Source: Clostridiales bacterium (GTDB taxonomy: Bacteria; Bacillota_A; Clostridia; Oscillospirales; Oscillospiraceae). Taken from it: a DNA stretch of 64,000 nucleotides. A program made the translations under genes and the position numbers. Location: positions 1 to 64,000 of the forward strand of contig JAAVHY010000035.1 in NCBI GenBank assembly GCA_014799485.1, read 5' to 3'. Below, in pieces: positions 51,967 through 60,694 of the stretch. The stretch's first letter is position 1. Each line of letters begins with the position of its first letter. Under the pieces are notes generated by a model, which saw only the letters and a program-made list of their open reading frames with translations, was not told where the DNA came from and searched no databases.

Positions 51967-54336
51967 TCATGCGCCAAACACCTTCCGGGCGATCTCCACC
52001 GATTGGCGGGCGTCTTTCGCGTAGTAGTCCGCCCCCATCTCCCTGGCGTACTCGGGGGTCACCACCGCGCCGCCCACCCAGACCGCCGGGGGATCGGGCA
52101 GGGCCTTGAGCTGTCGGATGGTCTCCTCCATAGCGGGCAAGGTGGTGGTCATCAGGGCGGACAGCCCCACCAGCCGGATATCCTGCTCCTTCACCGTGTC
52201 CGCAATGACCTCCGGCGGCACGTCCCGGCCCAGGTCAACGGCCTCATAGCCGTAGTTTTCCATTACCGTGCGCACGATGTTCTTGCCGATGTCGTGGATG
52301 TCCCCCTTGACGGTGGCGATGGCGAACTTCCCCTTCTTCACCGGGGCGCCGCCCTTTTGGGCGACGGACGCCTTGATGACCTCGAACACCGCCTGGGCGG
52401 CCTGGGCGGCGCTCAAAAGCTGGGGCAGGAAGGCCCGCCCCGCCTCATAGTCCTCCCCCACTTTGTCCAGGGCGGGGATGAGCCGCCCTTCCACCAGGGA
52501 CAGCTCGTCCTGGGTTTGCAGGGCCTCTTTGGCCAGCCGTCCGGCGTCCCCCTCCAGGCCCCGGATGATGGCGTCCTCCAGGGTGGGGCCCGTCCCCGGC
52601 GCGGCGGGGGCGGACTTCGCCGCCGGCGCCGCGTCGGCAAACCGGGCGATATAGTCCCGGCTGCCCGCGTCCTCGCCGGACAGCACCTTGAACGCCGCCA
52701 CCGCGTCCATCATCTCCCGCTGGTTGGGGTTGATGATGGGCAGGGTGAGCCCCGCGGCCATGGCCTGGATCAAGAAATTCTGGGTGACCAGGGGCCGGTT
52801 TGGCAGGCCGAAGGAGATGTTGGACACCCCCAGCACCACCTGGAGTCCCAGCTCCTCCCGCACCATGCGCACGGCCTTCAGGGTCTCTTGGGCCTGCTCC
52901 TGCTGGGCGGACACGGTGAGGGTCAGGCAGTCGATCCACACGTCCTCCGCCGGGATGCCGCAGCTGAGGGCCGCGTCCAGGATGCGGCGGGCGATGGCCA
53001 CCCGGCCCTCGGCGGTCTGGGGGATGCCCTTTTCGTCCAGGCACAGGCCCACCACGCTGGCCCCGTATTTCTTCACGATGGGCAGGACGCGGTCCAGCAC
53101 GGCCCGCTCGCCGTTCACCGAGTTCACCGCCGCCTTGCCGTTGTACACCCGCAGCCCAGCCTCCAGGGCGTCCGGGTTGGAGGAATCCAACTGCAGGGGC
53201 AGGGAGACGGCGCTCTGGAGCTTTTTCACCACCCTGGGGAGCATGGCTGCCTCATCCACCCCGGGGAAGCCCACGTTCACGTCCAGAATATCCGCCCCCG
53301 CGTCCTCCTGCTGGACGGCCACGTCCAGGATATAGTCCAGGTCGTTTTCCAGCAGGGCCTGCTGGAAGCGCTTCTTGCCCGTGGGGTTGACCCGCTCGCC
53401 GATGACCCGCACCCCGTCCAGGGCGCAAGGGGTCATAGCGGAGCAGACGAAGCCGGTGGAGCGGTACACCCTGGGGGCGGGCATTTTACCCTTCAGGGCC
53501 TTCGACAGCGCGCGGATATACTCCGGCGAGGTGCCGCAGCAGCCGCCCACGATGGACACGCCCGCCTCCACGCAGGGCAGCAGGGCTTTCACAAACTCCT
53601 CCGGGCCCATGCCGTACTTCCCGGTGGCCGGGTCGGGCAGGCCCGCGTTGGGCTTGGCGATGACGGGCAGGCGGGTGTTCCCGCACAGCTCTTTGAGAAG
53701 CGGGGCCAGCAAGTCGGGCCCCAGGGAGCAGTTCAGCCCGATGGCGTCCGCCCCCAGCCCCTCCAGCGTCCGGGCCATGGAGGCGATGGTACAGCCGGTG
53801 AACGTGCGGCCGTTTTGCTCAAAGGACATGGTGACGAATACCGGCAGGTTTGTGTTCTCCTTCACCGCCAGCAGGGCGGCTTTGGCCTCGTACAAGTCGG
53901 TCATGGTCTCGATGACCGCCAGATCGGCCCCGGCCTTCTCCCCGGCTATGGCCACCTCTTTGAAATATTCATAGGCCCGCTCGAAAGGAAGCGTGCCCAG
54001 GGGCTCCAGCAGCTCCCCCAGGGGGCCCATGTCCAGCGCCACCTTCACGTTTGTCCCGGCGGCGGCGTCCCTGGCCACGGCGATGGCGGCGGATACCACC
54101 TCGTCCACCGTATACCCGCACCCGGCCAGCTTGGGGGCGCTGGCCCCGAAGGTGTTGGCGTAGATGATATGGCTCCCGGCGTCGATGTACTCCCGGTAAA
54201 CGCTTCGGAGCAGGTCGGGCCGGGTGAAGTTCAGCAGCTCCGGCTTGCCCCCGGGGGGCAGGCCCTTCTGCTGCAAAACGGTGCCCATGGCGCCGTCCAG
54301 GATGACGAGCCCATCGTATAAGAAATCAAGCTCCAC
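51967..54336 (-). CDS. metH: B12-dependent methionine synthase without reactivation domain
   Basis: A 789-residue MetH-like protein. Homocysteine domain (about 1-290) with zinc cysteines C203, C266, C267; pterin-binding domain (about 310-570, RVNPTGKKRFQ); B12 cap and B12 domain (about 600-789) with cobalt ligand H681 in DIHDIGKNIV. The C-terminal SAM/reactivation domain of E. coli MetH (1227 aa) is absent and encoded separately by the next gene. It makes methionine from homocysteine and methyl-tetrahydrofolate. It overlaps the reactivation gene by 11 bp. Confidence 0.93.
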   Translation of the reverse strand: MELDFLYDGLVILDGAMGTVLQQKGLPPGGKPELLNFTRPDLLRSVYREYIDAGSHIIYANTFGASAPKLAGCGYTVDEVVSAAIAVARDAAAGTNVKVALDMGPLGELLEPLGTLPFERAYEYFKEVAIAGEKAGADLAVIETMTDLYEAKAALLAVKENTNLPVFVTMSFEQNGRTFTGCTIASMARTLEGLGADAIGLNCSLGPDLLAPLLKELCGNTRLPVIAKPNAGLPDPATGKYGMGPEEFVKALLPCVEAGVSIVGGCCGTSPEYIRALSKALKGKMPAPRVYRSTGFVCSAMTPCALDGVRVIGERVNPTGKKRFQQALLENDLDYILDVAVQQEDAGADILDVNVGFPGVDEAAMLPRVVKKLQSAVSLPLQLDSSNPDALEAGLRVYNGKAAVNSVNGERAVLDRVLPIVKKYGASVVGLCLDEKGIPQTAEGRVAIARRILDAALSCGIPAEDVWIDCLTLTVSAQQEQAQETLKAVRMVREELGLQVVLGVSNISFGLPNRPLVTQNFLIQAMAAGLTLPIINPNQREMMDAVAAFKVLSGEDAGSRDYIARFADAAPAAKSAPAAPGTGPTLEDAIIRGLEGDAGRLAKEALQTQDELSLVEGRLIPALDKVGEDYEAGRAFLPQLLSAAQAAQAVFEVIKASVAQKGGAPVKKGKFAIATVKGDIHDIGKNIVRTVMENYGYEAVDLGRDVPPEVIADTVKEQDIRLVGLSALMTTTLPAMEETIRQLKALPDPPAVWVGGAVVTPEYAREMGADYYAKDARQSVEIARKVFGA

Positions 54337-54985
54337 AGGTTTTCCCCTCCTTGCGGAATTGGCAGCTCTCCCGCAGATTGCAGAACCCGCAGCCCCGCAC
54401 CCGGGCGGGCTGGGGCCGGCCGGACAGGCCGATGACGGCGGTGACGGACTTGGTGGGGTTCATCAGCAGGCTGTCCGTCACCTGCACCCCCAGCCGCCGC
54501 TGGGCGTCCAGCATGGCGCAGATATCCCTTTGCAGCTCCAGCGGCAGGTCGCCGTAGCCGGGGCTGAAGCGGTCGGTGAGGTACAGCCCCGGGAACCGGG
54601 CGGAAACCTCCCGTTCCGCCTGGTCGCAGCCCGCCTCCACCCAGGCGGAGCCGCACACGTCCAGCATGGCCGCCCGGGCCATGCTCCGGGCCTGTTCGGC
54701 GCGCAGCATGGCCTCGAACCCCGCCCCCAGGGTACAGGCCAGCAGGACGGCCTGGAAACAGTCGTCCAGCATGTCGCGGGCCATGTCCCCGGTGAGGACG
54801 AGGCCCGTCCCCTCCAGCGCCGGTCCCTCCTCCCGGAACGCCAGGGGGAACACCCGCCAGATATACCGGGGCGTCACGGCCTGGGTGAGCCTGTCCGCCA
54901 CCGCGGATATCTCCGCGTACAGCGCGGGGTCAGGCTCGCCCCGCACCCCCAGATAGCGCAGGGGTTCCCTCACATCCAGCGTCAT
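54326..54985 (-). CDS. Methionine synthase reactivation (AdoMet) domain protein
   Basis: A 219-residue protein resembling the C-terminal AdoMet-binding domain of MetH. RFSPGYGDLPLELQRDI and the C-terminal CGFCNLRESCQFRKEG are characteristic of the free-standing form. It should re-methylate oxidised cob(II)alamin MetH using SAM and an electron donor. ATG 54985 shares one base with the ATP-grasp stop, and the 3' end overlaps metH by 11 bp. Confidence 0.87.
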   Translation of the reverse strand: MTLDVREPLRYLGVRGEPDPALYAEISAVADRLTQAVTPRYIWRVFPLAFREEGPALEGTGLVLTGDMARDMLDDCFQAVLLACTLGAGFEAMLRAEQARSMARAAMLDVCGSAWVEAGCDQAEREVSARFPGLYLTDRFSPGYGDLPLELQRDICAMLDAQRRLGVQVTDSLLMNPTKSVTAVIGLSGRPQPARVRGCGFCNLRESCQFRKEGKTCGA

Positions 54986-56001
54986 CAGCTCTCCTCTTCC
55001 GCCTCGATGGCCCGGAACCGGGGCATGATGCCGATCTTGTCCGGGGTGTGGACGGGGAGCTGGTAGATGTCGTGGCCGGGGAACTGGTTGCCCTCCACCA
55101 TGCAGGGGCCGTCCGGGGTGAAGCACACGTCCCAGCCCACGTAGCCCACCTCCGGGATGATTTGGGCGGCCTCGGTGACCATGGCCACGGCCTTGTCCCA
55201 GTCGGGGAAGGTGAAGCCCTTGATGGGCGTGCCGGTGGCGGGGTGGTCGGCATACAGGTTCTTCTGCTTGTCCAGCGCCCGGTCAGTAACCGTTCCCGTA
55301 TCCGGGTCCATGGGGGCCACCATGCCGCCGCTGTTGAAGTTGTCCACACATTTGCCGTTGCCGATGCGGAACATGGCGGTGACCAAGTGCACCTTGCCGC
55401 TCTTCCCCCGGATGGTCACCAGGCGCACCGTGTTGATGGAGCCGGGGTAGATGGCCGCCACCGCCGGGTGCTGGACGATGACCTCCTCCAGCTCCAGCGC
55501 GGGGGCCCGCTCCGCCAGGTGGTCATAGAGCGCGTCCAGGGAGGGGTAATCCGCCGTCTCCAGCTTCTCGATGCCCCAGCCGCAGCTGCCCTGGGAGGGC
55601 TTGGCCATAAACACCTGGTGCCGCCCCAGGAAGGCCAGCACCTCGTCCCGGTTGTCCCCGGTCACCGGGACCCAGTCCCGGCGGAGGAACTGCCCAAACC
55701 GGGCGTTGAAGCGGATCTTGTCCCCGAAATCGTCCATGTGGGCCTTGTCGTTGTACTTCACCACCAGCTCGTTGTTCCGCCCACGGGTCAGGTAGGTGTC
55801 ACGCTGCTCGGGGGTGAGGTTGTACATCTCGAACAGGTCGTAATCCATATAGCCCGCGCCGTACTTTACGGCGCAGTTCTGCATATCCCGGAAAATGGAT
55901 ATGCGGGAACGGCCTGTCTTTTTGTGGATGGAGCTGATTTTATCCAGCATGGCCTTGTAGTTCATATTCAGCGCCCGCTGGACCAGATATTTTATCTTCA
56001 T
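54985..56001 (-). CDS. ATP-grasp enzyme of the sugar-transfer-associated type
   Basis: A 338-residue ATP-grasp protein: FMAKPSQGSCGWGIEKL is the glycine-rich ATP loop, SINTVRLVTIRG and YVGWDVCFTPDGPCMVEGN hold the Mg-binding acid/Asn residues. This matches the sugar-transfer associated ATP-grasp group, which ligates a carboxylate to an amine in cell-surface or secondary metabolites; the substrate is unknown. First gene of a three-gene coupled operon with metH. AAGGAGG precedes ATG 56001. Confidence 0.82.
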   Translation of the reverse strand: MKIKYLVQRALNMNYKAMLDKISSIHKKTGRSRISIFRDMQNCAVKYGAGYMDYDLFEMYNLTPEQRDTYLTRGRNNELVVKYNDKAHMDDFGDKIRFNARFGQFLRRDWVPVTGDNRDEVLAFLGRHQVFMAKPSQGSCGWGIEKLETADYPSLDALYDHLAERAPALELEEVIVQHPAVAAIYPGSINTVRLVTIRGKSGKVHLVTAMFRIGNGKCVDNFNSGGMVAPMDPDTGTVTDRALDKQKNLYADHPATGTPIKGFTFPDWDKAVAMVTEAAQIIPEVGYVGWDVCFTPDGPCMVEGNQFPGHDIYQLPVHTPDKIGIMPRFRAIEAEEES

Positions 56002-56031
56002 GGCGGCCTCCTTATCCCTTTTGGCGTGTCA

Positions 56032-56060
56032 ACTATAACACATCCCGGATCAAAACGCAA
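56032..56060 (-). promoter_or_regulatory. Promoter of the ATP-grasp-metH operon
   Basis: Minus strand: TTGCGT, 17-bp spacer, TATAGT. No T-box, SAM or cobalamin riboswitch fits in the ~25-nt leader. Confidence 0.6.
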
Positions 56061-56077
56061 TGCCGGGAAAAACGGGC

Positions 56078-56106
56078 TTGACACGCGGCCGTTCATATTG
56101 TATACT
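56078..56106 (+). promoter_or_regulatory. Promoter of bioY
   Basis: TTGACA (56078-56083), 17-bp spacer, TATACT (56101-56106). Confidence 0.8.
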
Positions 56107-56129
56107 CTTATTCGAAAATTAGTTTACAA
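56098..56129 (+). promoter_or_regulatory. Candidate BirA operator on bioY
   Basis: TTGTATAC (56098-56105), 16 bp, GTTTACAA (56122-56129): an inverted repeat matching at 7 of 8 positions. Half-site sequence and 16-bp spacing fit the Firmicute BirA operator (TTGTnAAC-N14-16-GTTnACAA). It covers the -10 box, so bound biotin-BirA would repress. Confidence 0.6.
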
Positions 56130-56143
56130 TTGGAGTGACCCCT

Positions 56144-56728
56144 ATGACTGCGAAAACCTTGGCGGACACCCGGCGGCTGACGCTGTGCGCCGTGATGGCG
56201 GCGGTGATGTGCGTGATCGCCCCCATCTCCATCCCCATCGGGCCCATCTCTATCACCGGGGGCACCCTGGCCATCTACCTGGCGGCCTATCTGCTGGGCG
56301 GCGTCTGGGGGACGGTGAGCACCCTGGTGTACCTGCTGGTGGGGTTTGTGGGCCTGCCCGTGTTCAGCAACTACATGGGCGGCGCGGCCCGTCTGCTGGG
56401 CCCCACGGGGGGCTATCTGGTGGGCTACCTGCCCATGGCGCTGCTGGCGGGGACGGTAGTCCAGCGGTCTGCCCACCGCTTTGATGAAAGGGGGAAGGCC
56501 GGTATGGTCATCACTTTGGCGGTGCAATTCATGGGGATGGCGCTGGCCACCGCGGTGCTGTACGCCTTCGGCACCGCCTGGTACTGCATCCAAGCCGGGG
56601 TGGACCTGCAAAAAGCCCTGGCCGCCTGCGTGTTCCCGTTCATCCCCTGGGACCTGGCCAAGATGGTGGTGGCGCTGATTGTGGGCGCCCCTGTCCGCCG
56701 CCGGCTGGAGCGGGCCAATCTGCTGTGA
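56144..56728 (+). CDS. bioY: Biotin ECF transporter S component BioY
   Basis: A 194-residue six-span protein with the BioY features PISIPIGPISITGGTLAIYL, GFVGLPVFSNYMGGAARLLG and PTGGYLVGYL. It binds biotin and docks on the shared EcfAA'T module, which is not in the window. ATG 56144 follows TTGGAG; a GTG at 56135 is less well placed. Confidence 0.95.
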   Translation: MTAKTLADTRRLTLCAVMAAVMCVIAPISIPIGPISITGGTLAIYLAAYLLGGVWGTVSTLVYLLVGFVGLPVFSNYMGGAARLLGPTGGYLVGYLPMALLAGTVVQRSAHRFDERGKAGMVITLAVQFMGMALATAVLYAFGTAWYCIQAGVDLQKALAACVFPFIPWDLAKMVVALIVGAPVRRRLERANLL

Positions 56729-56735
56729 ACTGAAC

Positions 56736-56769
56736 ATCCCCGATCCGGCGCGCCGGGTCGGGGATTTTT
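56736..56769 (+). terminator. Terminator of bioY
   Basis: A 13-bp stem (56736-56748 with 56753-56765, one T-G pair), CGCG loop, TTTT tail. Confidence 0.9.
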
Positions 56770-56894
56770 CCTGTCTCCCCGCCCGGGGCAGAAAAAAAGG
56801 CTTTCTTTTCCGCCCGGTTCGTAGTAAGATATTGGGGTATGAGTATCGGCCCGGTTTACAGATACGAGCGCGCGCGGCGCGCATGGAGGTCGCG

Positions 56895-59222
56895 ATGATC
56901 AATTTACTGGCTTTGACCGCTTCGGCGTCCCCCGGCCCCGAGGAGAGCGCCCCGCTCACCCCGCGGGAAGCCTGGGACGCGGTGGTATACGGCGTGTCCT
57001 GGTTTTTCGGCAACCTGTCCCCTGCCTTTGCGTGGGCCATCCTGGGGATCGCGGTGTGCGTCTCCTTCTTCGTCTACTACTGGTGGTGCCTGCGCCCCCG
57101 GCCCCGCAGCCTGGAGTGGATCGCCATGTCGGAGGAGCGCTCCAAACCCCGGCGCATGACCCTCACCCTGCCCTGCCACCCCATGGAGCGGCGGGACATC
57201 CTGCCCGTGCTGCTGCTGACGGCGGTGTACGCCTTCACGGCGTTTTTCCAGCTGGGTGATTTTTCCGTCCCCCAGAACCCGGCCAAATTCCAGCAGGGGG
57301 ACAGCTATGAGTTCTCCTACGACCAGCCTGTCACGGTGACCCAATTGTCCTTCTACACCTCCCTGGGCACCGGGTATTATACCCTGGAGTGGCAAGACGA
57401 AAACGGGGACTGGCAGGGCGTCAAGCTGGATCAGCCCTATAACTCCCTGCTCAAGTGGCGGGTGCTGAACCTGGCCCATGTGGACCGGGACGGCCTGGAA
57501 ATCAGCGCGGAGAACAAGAACGAGGGCAGCGCGCCGGTGGGCGCCGTGACCGCCTCCCGCTTCCGCGTCACCGCCGCCAGCGCCCCCCGGGAGGAGGGCC
57601 TGTGGCTGTCGGAGCTGGCCCTGTGGGGGGCCGCCGCCTGCGGGCCCGATCCTGGGCTCGTCCCCGACCATGTGGACGGGGGCGGCGAGGCCCTGTTCGA
57701 CGAGTCCGGGCTGTGGGCCTGCAAGTACACCTACATGAACTCCTCCTACTTCGACGAAATCTACCACCCCCGCACGGCGCTGGAGCATCTCAACAACGTC
57801 TACCCCTATGAGGTGTCCCACCCGCCCCTGGGCAAGCTGATCATCTCCCTCGGCGTCATGATGTTCGGCATGGTGCCCTTCGGCTGGCGGTTCATGGGCA
57901 CGCTGTTCGGCGTGCTGATGGTGCCGGTGCTGTACATTTTCCTCAAAAACCTGTTCGGCAAGACCCCCGTGGCCCTGTGCGGCGCGGCGCTGTTCACCTT
58001 TGACTTCATGCACCTGGTGCAGACCCGCATCGCCACCATCGACACCTACGGCGTGTTCTTCATCCTGGTGTCCTACTATTTCATGTACCGCTGGCTGGCG
58101 GTGCCAGCCGGGAAAAAACTGCGGCATTACATCCTGCCCCTGGGGCTCAGCGGCCTGTTCTGGGGCATCGGCTGCGCCTCCAAGTGGACGGTGGTGTACG
58201 CCGGGGTGGGGCTGGCCCTGCTGTGGCTGCTGGGGATGATCTTTAAGGCCGGGGACTGGCTGGAAGCCGAAAACAAAGCCCGGCTGGCGGCGGCCCCCCC
58301 GGAGGTCCGTCAGGAGGTGACGGAGGCCATGTTCCAGGAGGCCCCGCCCCCCTGGGAGCGGCCGGAGGTCCCCTCTTTCACCGTCCACGCGGCGGGCACC
58401 ATCTTACTCTCCGTGTTATTCTTTGTTTTGATCCCTCTTTGTATTTACACGGCGTCCTATTTCCCCTACGCCGCTGCCAAGGGGAACGAGGGCGGCTTCC
58501 TGGCCCTGGCGGGGGAGGCCCTCTCCTGGCCTGTTGCCCAGCTGCCCCAGCACCTGGACAAGCTCCCGGCCCACATGGAACAGCTGGCCCAGACCATGGC
58601 GGCGGAGGGCAAGGCCCCCGGCCTGTTGGACCGGATCGACGGATTTTTCAAGGTGATCCCCGGCGACAGCGCCAACCCGGTGGACATCATGCTGAAAAAC
58701 CAGCACTTTATGCTCACCTACCACCAGGGCGTCCACACCCCCCACCCCTATGAGTCCTACTGGTACCAGTGGATCTTCGACGGGCGGCCCATCCTGTACT
58801 ACCGCGACCTGGACGTGCCGGGGATGAAGAGCCTGTTCGCCTCCTTCAACAACCCCCTGGTGTCCTGGGCGGGGCTGGCGGCCTTCTTCGCCGTGGCCAT
58901 CCAGACGGTGCGGCGCAAGTGCGGCAAGGGGCTGTTCATCCTCATCGCGCTGCTGTCCCAGTTCGTGCCCTGGCTGCCCATCGGGCGCATCCTGTTCGCC
59001 TACCATTACTTCCCCACGGTGCTGTTCCTGTGCTTCGCCATCGCCTACCTGATGGACGACATGATGACCCGGAAGCGGACGGGATACCGGCTGGCGGTCT
59101 ACGGCTTCACCGGCTGCGCCGTTGGGCTGTACGCCGTTTTCTATCCCGAGCTCATCGGCATCTACGTGCCCACCTGGTACGCCACGTATTTCCTGCGCTG
59201 GTTCCCAAGCTGGCCCTTGTAG
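56895..59222 (+). CDS. PMT-family glycosyltransferase (GT39) with inserted discoidin-like segment
   Basis: A 775-residue polytopic protein of the protein O-mannosyltransferase/dolichyl-phosphate-mannose type. After two N-terminal spans, residues about 115-280 form a beta-rich, F5/8C-like segment (VTVTQLSFYTSLGTGYYTLEW, ASRFRVTAASAP). Then comes the PMT core: FDEIYHPRTALEHL with the catalytic-type acid pair, SHPPLGKLIISLG, and FDFMHLVQTRIATIDTYGV. C-terminal spans follow. It probably moves a sugar from a polyprenyl phosphate to a protein or glycan outside the membrane. ATG 56895 follows GGAGG. Confidence 0.82.
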   Translation: MINLLALTASASPGPEESAPLTPREAWDAVVYGVSWFFGNLSPAFAWAILGIAVCVSFFVYYWWCLRPRPRSLEWIAMSEERSKPRRMTLTLPCHPMERRDILPVLLLTAVYAFTAFFQLGDFSVPQNPAKFQQGDSYEFSYDQPVTVTQLSFYTSLGTGYYTLEWQDENGDWQGVKLDQPYNSLLKWRVLNLAHVDRDGLEISAENKNEGSAPVGAVTASRFRVTAASAPREEGLWLSELALWGAAACGPDPGLVPDHVDGGGEALFDESGLWACKYTYMNSSYFDEIYHPRTALEHLNNVYPYEVSHPPLGKLIISLGVMMFGMVPFGWRFMGTLFGVLMVPVLYIFLKNLFGKTPVALCGAALFTFDFMHLVQTRIATIDTYGVFFILVSYYFMYRWLAVPAGKKLRHYILPLGLSGLFWGIGCASKWTVVYAGVGLALLWLLGMIFKAGDWLEAENKARLAAAPPEVRQEVTEAMFQEAPPPWERPEVPSFTVHAAGTILLSVLFFVLIPLCIYTASYFPYAAAKGNEGGFLALAGEALSWPVAQLPQHLDKLPAHMEQLAQTMAAEGKAPGLLDRIDGFFKVIPGDSANPVDIMLKNQHFMLTYHQGVHTPHPYESYWYQWIFDGRPILYYRDLDVPGMKSLFASFNNPLVSWAGLAAFFAVAIQTVRRKCGKGLFILIALLSQFVPWLPIGRILFAYHYFPTVLFLCFAIAYLMDDMMTRKRTGYRLAVYGFTGCAVGLYAVFYPELIGIYVPTWYATYFLRWFPSWPL

Positions 59223-59324
59223 ACGCAAGCTCCATATCCCTCGCTTCCGGCTTTGCCGAAAGCTCGCTCATTTCACTGCGTCTACAATTCCAAATCGAAC
59301 CCGCTTCGCTGGGCTTCGATTTGG
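59219..59324. repeat. Structured intergenic element after the PMT gene
   Basis: GTAGACGCA (59219-59227) pairs with TGCGTCTAC (59277-59285), enclosing a second hairpin (59243-59251 with 59255-59263). A third, 10-bp stem (about 59290-59324, CCAAATCGAA with TTCGATTTGG) follows. None has a T tail, so it is not a simple terminator. Confidence 0.6.
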
Positions 59325-59352
59325 CTTAAAAGGGCATTTTGAGGTGATAACA

Positions 59353-60168
59353 ATGTATCTCTGTGACATCCACAGCCACACGAAAATATCCCACGACAGC
59401 CGGGCGGAGCTGTCCGACACCGCCCGGGCCGCTATCGCGGCGGGCCTGCGGGAGTTCTGCGTCACCGACCACCACGACCTCTTGAACTTCGACGGGTCGC
59501 CCGCCGGCCCCTTCGACTGGCCCGCCGCCAAGGAGCAGTACCGCGCGGTGAAGCGGGAAGTGGGGGACAATCTCATCCTCCGCCTTGGGATCGAGCTGGG
59601 CTCCGCGCCCTACGATCCGGAGGCCGCCCGGGCGGTGCTGGCCCAGGGCGGCGAGGAGCTGGATTTTGTGCTGGGCTCCCTCCACAACTGGATCGGCATG
59701 GAAGGGGGGCACGACCTGTATTTTTCCGACTTCCACAACAATATGGAGCTGAGCCGCCGCGCCATGGGCAGCACCCTGGACCACACCTGGACGCTGGTGA
59801 CCCAATGCCCCGACTGCTACGACAGCCTGGCCCACATCGTCTACCCCCTGCGGTACATCCACCGGGACGGGGTGGAGCTGTCCATCGCCGACTACGAGGA
59901 ACAGGTGCGGGCCATCTTCACCGAGGTGGCAAAGACCGGCCACGCTATGGAAGTGAACGTGTGCCGGGGGGAGGATCTGGGCTCCTGGCCCCCCCTGCTG
60001 GCCTGGTTCAAGGAGTGCGGCGGGGAACTGGTTACCATAGGGGCGGACGCCCACCGGGCCCAGGATGTGGCAAAGGGCATCCCCCAGGCCCTGGAGATGA
60101 TAAAAGCCGCGGGGTTTGACTGCGTGACCACCTACGAGCGCCGCAAGCCGGTGCTCCACAAGCTATAA
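59353..60168 (+). CDS. PHP-domain phosphatase (histidinol-phosphatase-like)
   Basis: A 271-residue PHP protein: H7 and H9 (DIHSHTKIS), VTDHHDL, GIELGS, GSLHNW, and GADAHRAQDV at the end, giving the trinuclear metal site. It resembles HisK-type histidinol-phosphatases, but no his genes are near, so another phosphoester is possible. GAGGTG precedes ATG 59353. Confidence 0.88.
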   Translation: MYLCDIHSHTKISHDSRAELSDTARAAIAAGLREFCVTDHHDLLNFDGSPAGPFDWPAAKEQYRAVKREVGDNLILRLGIELGSAPYDPEAARAVLAQGGEELDFVLGSLHNWIGMEGGHDLYFSDFHNNMELSRRAMGSTLDHTWTLVTQCPDCYDSLAHIVYPLRYIHRDGVELSIADYEEQVRAIFTEVAKTGHAMEVNVCRGEDLGSWPPLLAWFKECGGELVTIGADAHRAQDVAKGIPQALEMIKAAGFDCVTTYERRKPVLHKL

Positions 60169-60184
60169 GAGAGGATTTGAGGGT

Positions 60185-60622
60185 ATGAAAATTTCCATTG
60201 CCTGCGACCATGGGGCCTATGAACTGAAGGAGCGGCTGAAAGCCCACCTGCTGGAGCAGGGCCACCAGGTCACCGACTGCGGTACCGACAGCACGGACAG
60301 CTGCGACTATCCCGACTACGCCCGCCCCGCCGCCCAGCTGGTGGCGGACGGCGCCTGCGATAAGGGCGTCGTCCTCTGCACCACCGGCATCGGCGTGTCC
60401 ATGGTGGCCAACAAGGTGAAGGGCGTGCGGTGCGCCCTGTGCCACGAACCGCTGTCCGCCGAGATGACCCGCCGCCACAACGACGCCAACGTGCTGGCCA
60501 TGGGGGCCGGGGTCACCGGCGGCAACCTGGCGGAGCGGATTTTGGACGTGTTCCTGTCCACTGAGTTCGAGGGCGGCCGTCACCAGCGCCGGGTGGACAA
60601 GGTGATGGAGACGGAACAGTAA
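60185..60622 (+). CDS. rpiB: Ribose-5-phosphate isomerase B
   Basis: A 145-residue RpiB/LacAB-family protein: IACDHGAYELKERL, CTTGIGVSMVANKVKGVRCA with the active-site cysteine, and RRHNDANVLAMGAGV. It interconverts ribose-5-P and ribulose-5-P in the pentose phosphate pathway. Begins 16 bp after the PHP gene. Confidence 0.95.
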   Translation: MKISIACDHGAYELKERLKAHLLEQGHQVTDCGTDSTDSCDYPDYARPAAQLVADGACDKGVVLCTTGIGVSMVANKVKGVRCALCHEPLSAEMTRRHNDANVLAMGAGVTGGNLAERILDVFLSTEFEGGRHQRRVDKVMETEQ

Positions 60623-60654
60623 ACACTTCTCGTTATATCACGCAGAAATACAAC

Positions 60655-60694
60655 AAAACGGAGCGTTCCCCAATGGGGAAGCGCTCCGTTTTCA
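60655..60694. terminator. Bidirectional terminator between rpiB and the RNase M5-like gene
   Basis: AAAACGGAGCG with CGCTCCGTTTT outside and TTCCCC with GGGGAA inside; T-rich on both strands. Confidence 0.9.

Noticed and set aside
52003..54321. A 772-codon plus-strand frame over metH
   Set aside because: Antisense to a gene with complete catalytic motifs; no plausible domain or start signal.
56002..56143. Cobalamin or SAM riboswitch upstream of the metH operon
   Set aside because: Only about 25 nt separate the predicted transcript start and the first gene, too short for either element.
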